A DNA stretch of 15,000 nucleotides from Stramonita haemastoma (taxonomy: Eukaryota > Mollusca > Gastropoda > Neogastropoda > Muricidae). Under the pieces are notes generated by a model, which searched no databases, was not told the DNA's origin, and saw only the letters and a list, made by a program, of their open reading frames with translations. The translations under genes and the position numbers were made by a program. Where the stretch lies: assembly GCA_030674155.1 (NCBI GenBank), contig CM060322.1:65940142-65955141 (forward strand), written 5' to 3'. Positions 8,611-15,000 of the stretch are shown one piece after another; the first letter of the stretch is position 1, and the number at the start of each line of letters is the position of its first letter.

Positions 8611-9218
8611 TTTAATCTTCTGCATGTAGCACACAGGCCAAAGAATGTGAGGAACTGGCAAGTCTGCACATAGGCTGACCTGAAATATCGCAAACATCTC
8701 CATCACTAACTCATCAGGCTCTTTCACTGCAACTCCCCCTCATGCGTCCTAAAAACATCTGCATCTTTGGTCAACCCTGCACCTAGGCAGTAATTGCCCC
8801 TGGAAAAGTCTTTTAACAGGTCTGTGTAGGCGCTAGGCTTCTGTAGTCTTAGTTACCCTCAGTCTTCTTTTTTTCATGTCTTTTTTAAAAAATGTAATCA
8901 TCAACCATTAGTCTCCTTTGTAGCCACAGCACCACGGTATATAGAGCTTTTCAGGTTGATTCTGTAAGCTAAGGATAGATCTCAATTTTCTCTGAGAGAT
9001 TTAGAACAAAATACTTTTACGCAAATGAAACAAGTAGGGGTAACGATACAAAAAACCCAAGCCTGGCTTGTTCTTGTTTTCGGTTCTTGATATTTTTTCT
9101 GAAGCAGGCTGATACCAACGTTCATAGCAGAACGGGGTGATGAAAATATAGAACAGTCTTTCCTGTCCCATCAACAAAGGGCTTCATCACTACATTGATG
9201 TCTGATTTGATTTGATTT
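8611..9218. other. Unannotated stretch, no gene recognised
   Basis: The minus strand has a 34-codon open stretch in the middle (about 8728-8829, YTDLLKDFSRGNYCLGAG...) that ends at a stop; it has no recognisable domain. Nothing else stands out apart from a short TGATT repeat (about 9195-9218) next to the SINE fragment that follows. Confidence 0.45.
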
Positions 9219-9316
9219 GAAAAGCGGAACAGGATTTAACGTGTGTGCAAGATGTTCTGCGTGCCTTCGCACACGGGGCCTCGTTTTAAAGTCTCATCCG
9301 AAGGACTTTTGGGGAT
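9219..9316 (-). mobile_element. SINE family 1, internal fragment
   Basis: aaaagcggaacaggatttaa, gttctgcgtgccttcgcaca, cggggcctcg and catccgaaggacttttgggg are the minus-strand forms of the middle body of the 2781 SINE. Both the tRNA head and the 3' module are missing. On the left side it starts at a TGATT repeat. Confidence 0.78.
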
Positions 9317-9407
9317 GTCAAAGTTAAATGTCTGCTGAATTGATTTCAGCACAGTGCTAACCCCCTCTCTATGGTCTTTTTTTGGCACTTTTTCCTAACT
9401 TCAACAG

Positions 9408-9642
9408 ACTGCTAGTGAAGTAGTAACACGCCTGTCTAGAAAGTCAGACATTTCGAGTTCAATACCTGTGCAACAACCCTACCCCAGCAAGATCACTCCA
9501 CCCCTACACTCTCCCCCACTCCTGCTCAGATAAATTCTTCTTGAACTAAAGACCAGGTCTCCCAGACAAACGTGAAGCTCAGCCATCAGATCAAGACCTA
9601 TCCCACCGAGAACAACCACACTGCTGACAGCTAGCTCGGTTT
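9408..9642 (+). mobile_element. tRNA-derived SINE, family 2
   Basis: A decayed tRNA-like head is visible: TAGTGAAGTAG (about 9412-9422) fits the A-box consensus, and GAGTTCAATACC (near 9456-9467) fits the B box with a few changes. The body has gcaagatcactccacccc, cccactcctgctcaga, tctcccagacaaacgtgaag, and cagatcaagacc. It ends cagctagctcggttttgaac and then runs into an (ACT)n tail. A second, headless copy of this body is at 13295-13447. I recall a similar gastropod repeat but cannot name it. Confidence 0.65.
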
Positions 9643-9645
9643 TGA

Positions 9646-9744
<99 letters not shown>

Positions 9745-9760
9745 GCTACTACTACTACTC
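9643..9760 (+). repeat. (ACT)n trinucleotide array
   Basis: About 38 ACT units with one GCT interruption near 9745. It directly follows the family 2 SINE body, so it is probably that element's tail expanded. The poly-Tyr frame across it is a repeat artefact. Confidence 0.95.
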
Positions 9761-9869
9761 AGAGCAGACAAACGAACAAGTTCTGCAAATGGTCTGTCAC
9801 AGAAGATGTCATTTTAAGACCAGAAAATGGATTGAAAAACGAGTCTTCAAGACATTGTAACAGAAAAAG

Positions 9870-9919
9870 AGAATGCTAAGGAGGAGGAAAGGCTTTTCTT
9901 GGAGCCATTCCCATGGTGA
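9870..9919 (+). repeat. Tandem-unit landmark, copy B part 1
   Basis: aggaaaggcttttcttggag and ccattcccatgg match gagaagagggcttttctggt and ccattcgcatgatgg at 14723-14760. Just upstream, aaaatggattgaaaaacg and tcttcaag resemble one degraded unit of the 49-66 bp satellite seen at 13865-14700. The insertion of SINE and GGAA sequence separates this from 10500. Confidence 0.65.
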
Positions 9920-9941
9920 AAGGAAGGAAGGAAGAAAGGAA

Positions 9942-10023
9942 GGCAAGGCAAGGCAAATTCTTTCATTCGAGGATAAAGATAAGCACTCGTGTGCTTTTTT
10001 TACATCCAGTCCCCGCCCTTTTC
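9942..10023 (-). mobile_element. SINE family 1, 3' end fragment with TTGCC tail
   Basis: On the minus strand: ggactggatgtaaaaaaag, cacacgagtgcttatcttta, tcctcgaatgaaagaatt, then ttgccttgccttgcc, then a CCTTT/CCTTC tail (complement of 9919-9942). The pentamer tail matches the satellite that follows the fragment at 6744. Confidence 0.75.
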
Positions 10024-10104
10024 AGGGATAACATCAATATAAAAAATAACCTCAATTAAACAACAAAAATTATAATGATCCGATTACCAAGAGCAAGAAA
10101 CAAG

Positions 10105-10498
10105 AGCAAGGAAGGAAGGAGGGAGGGAAAGAAAGAAAGAACGAAAGGAGGGAAGGAATGAAGGAAGGAAAGAAGAAGGAATGAAGGAAGGAAGTATGGA
10201 AGGAAGGAAGGAAGGAAGTATGGAAGGAAGTAAGGAAAGAAAGAAAGAAGGCAGGAAGGAAGGGAGGAAGGAAGGAAGGAAGAAAGGAAGTAAGGAAGAA
10301 AGGCAGGAGGGAAGGAAGGAAAGAAAGAAAGAAGGCAGGAACGAAGGGAGGAAGGAAGGAAGGAAGAAAGGAAGGAAAAAAGGAAGGAAGGAAAGAAAGA
10401 AGGAAGAAAGGCAGGAAAGAAAAAAAAGGAAGGAAGAAAGGAAAGAAAGGAAGGAAGGAGGGAAGGAAGGAAGGAAGAAAAAAGAAAGAAAGGAATGA
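10105..10498 (+). repeat. (GGAA)n/(AAGG)n purine array
   Basis: About 390 bases built from ggaa, gaaa, ggga and gcagg units on one strand, an uninterrupted purine tract apart from a few t and c. A smaller GGAA run at 9919-9941 lies just before the SINE fragment. Lys/Gly/Glu-rich and Phe/Leu/Ser/Pro-rich open frames are artefacts. Long homopurine runs can form triplex (H-DNA). Confidence 0.95.
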
Positions 10499-10499
10499 A

Positions 10500-10672
10500 G
10501 AATCAATAGATGCAGTTGTGGGGCTCAGTGCTGTTCATTGCAGTGCGGTGTTTACAGCTGTGGGTATGGATGCTGAGGTGGGAGTTGTGCTGTGGGTGGG
10601 TTTTTACTGAACAAACTGAACTGGCTAAAGTGCTGGGTGAGAAGTTCAATGGTGTGTCTTTGATTTTCTCTG
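10500..10672 (+). repeat. Tandem-unit landmark, copy B part 2
   Basis: gaatcaatagatgcagttgt, cagtgcggtgtttacagctg and ttactgaacaaactgaactg match gatcaatagacgtcatagtg, cagagtggtcacagctgga and ggctgaacaaacagagatg at 14769-14900. Then agtgctgggtgagaagttc matches aatactgggggcgggaaact. No gene is visible. Confidence 0.68.
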
Positions 10673-10684
10673 TCTGTTTTCTCC

Positions 10685-10685
10685 A

Positions 10686-10773
<88 letters not shown>

Positions 10774-10775
10774 GG
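10685..10775. repeat. (CTGT)n microsatellite
   Basis: About 22 near-perfect CTGT units. Confidence 0.97.
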
Positions 10776-10856
10776 CATGTGTTTCTTTCTGTGTCTGTCT
10801 CTGTCTTTCTCTGGTTTTAGAGTATGATTTTTCTGTGTGTGTTTTTTTCTTTTAAT

Positions 10857-10949
10857 GCGCGCTTGCGTGCGTGCGTGCGTGCGTGTATGTGTGTGTGTGT
10901 GTTCGTGTGTATTCGCGCGTGCGTGTGTGTTTGTTTGTGTGTGTGTGTT

Positions 10950-11025
<76 letters not shown>

Positions 11026-11056
11026 CATGTGTGTGTGTGTGTGTATATATGTGTGT
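10857..11056. repeat. (GT)n microsatellite with GC/GTGC start
   Basis: Alternating purine-pyrimidine sequence; the first 60 bases have gcgt units and the rest is mostly GT, with ttgtttg and actcat interruptions. Cys/Val-rich and His/Thr-rich open frames are artefacts. Confidence 0.95.
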
Positions 11057-11110
11057 GCTAACAAGACTGTTTCTCACCACATAGTAAGTAGCTTGGCCTC
11101 CGTGCTCTTC

Positions 11111-11660
11111 CAGAGACTAACAAAATCAGGCAGGAAATGGGATTGATAGACCTCACGCCGTAACGTCATTTTCACCCATGTAATGCTGTTTGCAGATTGA
11201 TTTTCAAACTAACGCTGACGTCTCACAAGGAAATGACCTTCAATGGCTCACCAACAGCAAAGCGTCACAAGGCAAATGGCTGATTGTGATTGGCTGCCTG
11301 ACTGACGCTAACCTGTCACGAGGCAGATGATTGGCTGCCTGACTGACGCTAACATGTCACCAGGCAGATGATTGGCTGCCTGACTCACGCTAATACGTCA
11401 CCAGGCAAATAGCTGATTGTGATTGGCTGCCGGAGTAACGCTAACATGTCACCTGGCAGATGATTGGCTGCCTGACTGACGCTAACATGTCGCCTGGCAA
11501 TTGGCTGATTATGATTGGCTGCCTAACAAATGTTAACACGTCACCAATTACATGAGTGATTATGACGTGTTATCTAGCTAACACTAACACGTCACCAAGC
11601 AAATCACTGACTATGATTGGCTAACTAACACTAACACGTCACCAAGTACGTGACAGATGA
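11111..11660 (+). repeat. ATTGG/CGTCA tandem array, copy B
   Basis: A lead (agactaacaaaatcaggcag, taatgctgtttgcagattga) matches 3952-4030. Then units of the form gattggctgcctgactgacg plus ctaacatgtcacc follow. gattgg starts at 11288, 11329, 11370, 11421, 11462, 11513 and 11615, giving steps of 41, 41, 51, 41, 51 and 102 (one degraded unit in between); aattgg occurs at 11499. ATTGG is an inverted CCAAT box (NF-Y type) and TGACG/CGTCA a CRE half-site, repeated together. Regulation is unproven. Confidence 0.88.
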
Positions 11661-11766
11661 TGACAGCTATACCAAGTAATTAGTAAGCAAACAAACATTT
11701 TACAACACCCCCTCCCCCTCTCCACCACTCAAAAAATTGGAAACAGCTTCGACAAGGGTAACAAAA

Positions 11767-11898
11767 GATAGGAACTTTCAAATATAGAATGTTCACATGA
11801 CGTTGATCATGATAGGAACTTTCAAGTACAGCATGTTCAGATGATGTTGATCATGATAGGAACTTTCAAATATAGAATGTTCAGATGATGTTGATCAT
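11767..11898 (+). repeat. 44-bp tandem repeat, three units
   Basis: Three near-identical 44-bp units start with gataggaactttcaa and end with ttgatcat, at 11767, 11811 and 11855, followed by gatattctttt. In copy A the same place (about 6310-6350) holds only one diverged unit ending gttgatgatat. Confidence 0.93.
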
Positions 11899-12130
11899 GA
11901 TATTCTTTTAACAGAAAGAGCCTGCAACATGCAGGATTTCTGTTGTGGCATTGCAAGAGCCCTTAGTGGGGATGGATCTCTTCCATCTCCTCCCTCTCCT
12001 CTCTCCTTCACAGCGCTATCAGCCTTCTTGCTCTCCCAGATCCACTCATGCAGAAGAACCCTGCAGCTTTAGCCAAAAATGATCTTGGAAACATTTGGCA
12101 AAAGTTCTCTCCGTTTCGATTTCATCATCG
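11899..12130 (+). repeat. Collinear duplicated block, copy B
   Basis: gagcctgcaacatgcagg, atttctgttgtgg, and later ctatcagccttcttgctctc, ccagat and ggaaacatttggc match 6369-6400 and 6562-6660 in order. Copy A has (CT)n in the middle; here the stretch is a short pyrimidine-rich tctcc segment. No gene was recognised. Confidence 0.65.
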
Positions 12131-12288
12131 GCTGTATCTTTGTCTCTGAAATATTCAAACCCTGTACACTTTTCGAATCTGATATTAAAGGAGTTGGTTT
12201 CGTTACAGCAGCAGTATATGTGCTTTGCCTTAAAGTTGTATGTTTTGGACTATTGTGTACACATGTTTGTTAGTTGTGTAATGTATGC

Positions 12289-12324
12289 GACTGTGTGTGC
12301 GTGCGTGTGTGCGTGCGCGCGCGC

Positions 12325-12361
<37 letters not shown>

Positions 12362-12390
12362 GTGTGTGTGTGTGCGCGCGCGCGCGCGCT
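12289..12390. repeat. (GT)n flanked by two (GC)n tracts
   Basis: A GC alternation of about 12 bases (near 12317-12328) precedes acct and a (GT)n core; a second alternation of about 16 bases (near 12374-12389) closes it. All of it alternates purine and pyrimidine, with only small breaks, and would favour Z-DNA under supercoiling. Confidence 0.93.
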
Positions 12391-12410
12391 GTTCCTGGTT
12401 ATTTACAGGC

Positions 12411-12476
12411 TTCTTCTTCTTCTTCTTCTTCTTCTTCTTCTTCTTCTTCTTCTTCTTCTTCTTCTTCTCCTTCTCG
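12411..12476. repeat. (CTT)n trinucleotide array
   Basis: About 21 CTT/TTC units with a few C changes at the end (ctccttctcg). The homopolymer-like open frames (Ser, Leu or Phe) are artefacts. Confidence 0.96.
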
Positions 12477-12519
12477 AAGAAGCCTAATTCTCGGCTAGCT
12501 GAATATTAACTGATCTGAT

Positions 12520-12690
12520 AGCTTTTCAGACGAACGCTAAATCCTTAATGGGAAAATAACTGCATCTTGTGGGCTATGTACGTGTATTGGAGACTAATTA
12601 TCCTTACCTCTTCATCTCTGCTCTGACGTCTGACCCTTGTCATCATAAATACGTAATGCGGATTCTTACTGCCTCGTGATTATGTGTTGG
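12520..12690 (+). repeat. Collinear duplicated block, copy B (end)
   Basis: cagacgaacgctaaatcctt, aatgggaaaataactgcatc, attatccttacctcttcatc and cataaatacgtaatgcggat correspond to 7598-7640 and 7680-7740. No gene was recognised. Confidence 0.6.
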
Positions 12691-12760
12691 TTTTTTTTCT
12701 ATGTAAAGACGTGTCGTTTGTGTATCTATGTGGCTAATGAGTTTGTTTCTGTATTAATTG

Positions 12761-12772
12761 GTGTGTGTGTGT

Positions 12773-12808
<36 letters not shown>
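12761..12808. repeat. (GT)n then 36-base poly-G run
   Basis: GT units lead into an uninterrupted G run at 12773-12808. A run this long is unusual and can form G-quadruplexes; its exact length is doubtful in any sequencing read. The poly-Gly frame is an artefact. Confidence 0.93.
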
Positions 12809-12809
<1 letters not shown>

Positions 12810-12832
12810 ATGCGAATGTTTGTATGTGTGTT

Positions 12833-12951
12833 TTCTTTCTTTATTTTATTATTTTATTTTGAGAGTAATAGAATAAGTACTCATGTGTTCTTGTTTTTTT
12901 TACATCTAGTCCCAGTGTGTATGCAGTTTTGTAAATTCTGTCATCCGTCCC
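12833..12951 (-). mobile_element. SINE family 1, 3' end fragment
   Basis: On the minus strand: ggacggatgacagaatttac, aaaactgcatacacactggg, ctagatgtaaaaaaaac, atgagtacttattctattac, then an AAAT/AATA tail (complement of 12833-12860). It ends abruptly against the (GT)n array at 12953 and has no head. Confidence 0.78.
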
Positions 12952-12952
12952 C

Positions 12953-13049
<97 letters not shown>

Positions 13050-13076
13050 GTTGTGTGTGTATGTGTGTGTGCGCGC

Positions 13077-13116
<40 letters not shown>

Positions 13117-13185
13117 TTTGGCTGTTTGTGTGTGTATGTGAGAGTGAGAGAGAAAGAGCGACAGAGACAGAGAGACAGAAAGAGC
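12953..13185. repeat. (GT)n then (GA)n compound microsatellite
   Basis: Long GT tracts (12953-13046 and 13078-13114) are separated by short ttggttg and gcgcgcg segments; GA/ACAGAG units run from 13138 to 13185. The order matches 8488-8610. Confidence 0.95.
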
Positions 13186-13294
13186 CAAAGTGATTCATCT
13201 TTTGCAACAAGTATGCTAAGTACTGTCTAGATGTCACTGGCCAGTGTTTCCATGAGCTGAACCAAACCTTAGTGGACGTGTGGGTGTCATTCCT
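13186..13294. other. Unannotated spacer
   Basis: A short stretch without repeat or gene signal; cgtgtgggtgtcattcctct is unrecognised. It lies between the GA tract and the family 2 SINE copy. Confidence 0.4.
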
Positions 13295-13447
13295 CTACAG
13301 CTCTCTCACCTTCAGCGTGACTAGTCCACCCCCACCCCCTTCCCCCACACCTGTGCAGACAGTGTTGTCTGTGACTACATCCCAGACCACACAAAGCTGC
13401 TAAGCTCTGGTCATAAGATCAAGACAAGGCATACGGTACTGAAAGGG
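13295..13447 (+). mobile_element. SINE family 2, 5'-truncated copy
   Basis: Matches 9480-9600: ccacccccacccccttcccc, acacctgtgcagac, tcccagaccac and agatcaagac. The tRNA-like head is lost or unrecognisable. It is cut off by the family 1 SINE that starts at 13448, and precedes the 49-66 bp satellite as the other copy does. Confidence 0.6.
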
Positions 13448-13745
13448 CCGAGGGGATTTTTCTCCTGGAGTTAACATCAGTGCTGACTCACTCTCCCCAA
13501 AAGTCCTTCGGATGAGACTCTAAACCGAGACCCCGTGTGCGAACGCATGCAGAACATTTTGCGCACACGTTAAATCCTGTTCCGGTTTTTGTAAGAGTAG
13601 GCCATTGTGTGCCGGTGGGAACAGATGACATTTACAAAAACTGCATACACACGGGGACTGGATGTAGAAAACCATATGAGTGCTTATTCTATTATCCTCG
13701 ATATAAAAGAATTTTAAAAAATAGTAATAAATAAGAAAGAAAGAA
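13448..13745 (+). mobile_element. SINE family 1, headless copy
   Basis: It starts inside the element (ccgaggggatttttctcctg) just after the T arm of the complete copy, then has all landmarks: ccttcggatgagac, ccgtgtgcgaacgc, ggtgggaacag, ggatgtagaaa and cctcgatataaaag. An A/T-rich tail (aaaaatagtaataaataaga) follows. Loss of the head suggests 5' truncation or later deletion. Similarity to 2845-3107 is high by eye. Confidence 0.85.
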
Positions 13746-13864
13746 AACAACCCATGGCCAAACTGCTTGCTTTGCACATACTGACTGCATGCAGACAGAT
13801 GAACAGTTCTTCTAACACATGAACACAGAAATTCTCTGCTCAAAGTCAGAAAATGAACGCATCA

Positions 13865-14700
13865 AGGACAATCTTTAAGCTATTGTTTAAAAGAAATCCC
13901 CGCGTATTCTTAGCAGGAGAAAATGAATTAAGAAGAGACAACATTTAAGCTGTTATAGCAGAGAAGCTATATTCTTAGCAGGAGAAATTGGATTAAAAAG
14001 GAAACAAGCTTTAATCTGCTATAGCACAGAAACCATATTCTTAGCAGGAGAAAATGAATTAAGAAAAAGACAATATTTATCTATTTACTTATTCATTTAT
14101 TTATTTATATATTTATTTATTCTCTTATATCAAGGATAATGGAGTAAACACTTATATACTTCTTTTTTTTTACATCAGGTCCCCGTATGTATGCAGTTTT
14201 GTAAATCTTGTCATCTGTTCCCACCGGCACACGGTGGCCTACTCTTTCAAAAAGCGGAACAGAATTATAACGTGTGCCAAAGATGCTCTGCGTGCGTTCG
14301 CACACGGGGCCTCGGTTTATAGTTTTGTACGAAAGACTTTTGAGGGGAGTGAAGTCAGCGCTGATGTTAACTCCAGAGGAAAAATCCCCTCGAACGGGAA
14401 TGGAATCCGGGTCGTCAAATTGCGAGCGCAATGTTCTGACCACTAGGCTATCCACTAAGCTGTTATAGCAGAGAAACCAATTTCTTGGGAGCAGAAAACA
14501 GATTAGGAAGTAACAATCTCCAAGATGTTATAGCAGAGAAACCGTAATTTAGCAGGAGTGAATGAATTGAAAAGTGACAATCTTCAGAGTAGTCACAATT
14601 TTTAGCAGGATGGAATGAGAAGTTGCAGTCTTCCAGAGAAAACCGTAGTCTTAGCAGGAGAGAGGGAATTGAGAGGTGGCAATCTTCAAGCTGTTGTACT
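13865..14700 (+). repeat. 49-66 bp satellite (ttagcaggag family)
   Basis: Units have the form ttcttagcaggagaaaatga, attaagaagagacaatcttt and aagctgttatagcagagaaa. ttagcaggag starts at about 13910, 13975, 14041, 14549, 14602 and 14651; the steps are 65, 66, then (after the SINE) 53 and 49. A complete SINE (14078-14454) interrupts the array. Roughly eight units are visible, with the later ones more diverged. Confidence 0.88.
14078..14454 (-). mobile_element. tRNA-derived SINE, family 1, complete copy
   Basis: On the minus strand it begins with the A box TAGCCTAGTGG (complement of 14440-14450). A decayed B box reads GGATTCCATTCC. The body landmarks and the 3' end cttgatataagag follow, with an AAAT/AATA-type tail (complement of 14078-14122). 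It interrupts a satellite unit between gacaatattta and taagctgttatag. It is the only other full-length member besides 2781. Confidence 0.88.
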
Positions 14701-14718
14701 ACACACGCTCTGTGCCTG

Positions 14719-14900
14719 TCAGGAGAGAAGAGGGCTTTTCTGGTGAGCCATTCGCATGATGGAAGCAGGGATCAATAGACGTCATAGTGGGACCCAGAGC
14801 TGCCCTGTGCAGAGCAGAGTGGTCACAGCTGGACAGGGAGATAGCGGGCTGTGGGCACTGCTGTCAATTGTTGGCTGAACAAACAGAGATGACCCGAATA
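14719..14900 (+). repeat. Tandem-unit landmark, copy C start
   Basis: gagaagagggcttttctggt, gagccattcgcatgatgg, gatcaatagacgtcatagtg, cacagctgga and ggctgaacaaacagagatg match 9870-9919 and 10500-10640 in order, without the SINE/GGAA insertion. It therefore shows the uninterrupted form of copy B at this point. Confidence 0.7.
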
Positions 14901-15000
14901 CTGGGGGCGGGAAACTGTATAATAGAATGCTAGGGGGTGGGAAGATGTATGACAAAAATTAATATTGGGGGCGGGAATGTGTATGATGAAATTTAAATAC
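14901..15000 (+). repeat. 29-33 bp GGGGGCGGG minisatellite start
   Basis: Three units begin at 14901, 14930 and 14963 with ctggggg/ctaggggg/attggggg and share ggggg(c/t)ggga. Each has a gtataat or gtatgat phrase. The array runs off the window end; copy B has only one such unit near 10633. Confidence 0.75.

Noticed and set aside
8728..8829. Short minus-strand open stretch (YTDLLKDFSRGNYCLGAG...) as a possible exon
   Set aside because: It looks protein-like but ends at a stop with no clear splice sites and no recognised family; it is too short to call.
9642..9860. Poly-Tyr protein or coding triplet expansion
   Set aside because: The ACT array follows a SINE body and is not within any supported gene.

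Overview
This window looks like non-coding, repeat-dominated nuclear DNA of a gastropod mollusc, possibly a caenogastropod. The reasons are: no convincing intact protein gene; about a quarter or more of the sequence in microsatellites and minisatellites; several tRNA-derived SINEs with 3' microsatellite tails; a LINE 3' end of the RT/RNase-H type; and, at 3726-3808, a hairpin-bearing repeat end that I recall as very common in gastropod sequences. The organism call rests on recollection of repeat types, not on a search. Nothing here looks bacterial or viral.

Layout. 1-104 is homopolymer-rich and may be assembly noise. 105-2527 is AT-rich DNA with a TA tract, a TCTG/TCTC tract and the first copy (1015-1262) of a promoter-like repeat. 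The second copy (2528-2779) lies directly against a complete tRNA-headed SINE (2781-3186). 3386-3808 holds GA and ACAG tracts and the gastropod-type repeat end. 3944-4262 is an array of ATTGG/CGTCA units, split by a minus-strand SINE (4266-4573) whose head appears to join a tRNA 5' half to the internal promoter of 5S rRNA. A 42-44 bp satellite follows at 4731-5026. 5740-6320 has a SINE 3' end and otherwise unrecognised DNA. 6427-6548 is (CT)n. 6744-7560 is a SINE 3' end running into a long TTGCC minisatellite. 7977-8489 is a broken LINE 3' end lying inside a GT tract. 9219-10498 has SINE fragments of two families, an (ACT)n array and a GGAA array. 10685-11056 is (CTGT)n then (GT)n. 11111-12680 repeats, in the same order, the landmarks of 3944-7740. 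12758-13190 is poly-G, a SINE 3' end and GT/GA tracts. 13295-15000 has further SINEs, a 49-66 bp satellite carrying a full SINE, and sequence matching 9870-10660.

The main overall observation is that several blocks recur in the same order, so the window appears to be two to three diverged copies of a multi-kilobase tandem unit. The copies differ by SINE insertions and by local satellite growth. No genes acting together can be named; the only protein-coding trace is the LINE ORF2 C-terminus, which is frameshifted. The least ordinary items are the tRNA/5S composite SINE, the collinear duplication with unit amplification, the CCAAT-box array with 41/51 bp spacing, and SINE tails that lead into the satellites.
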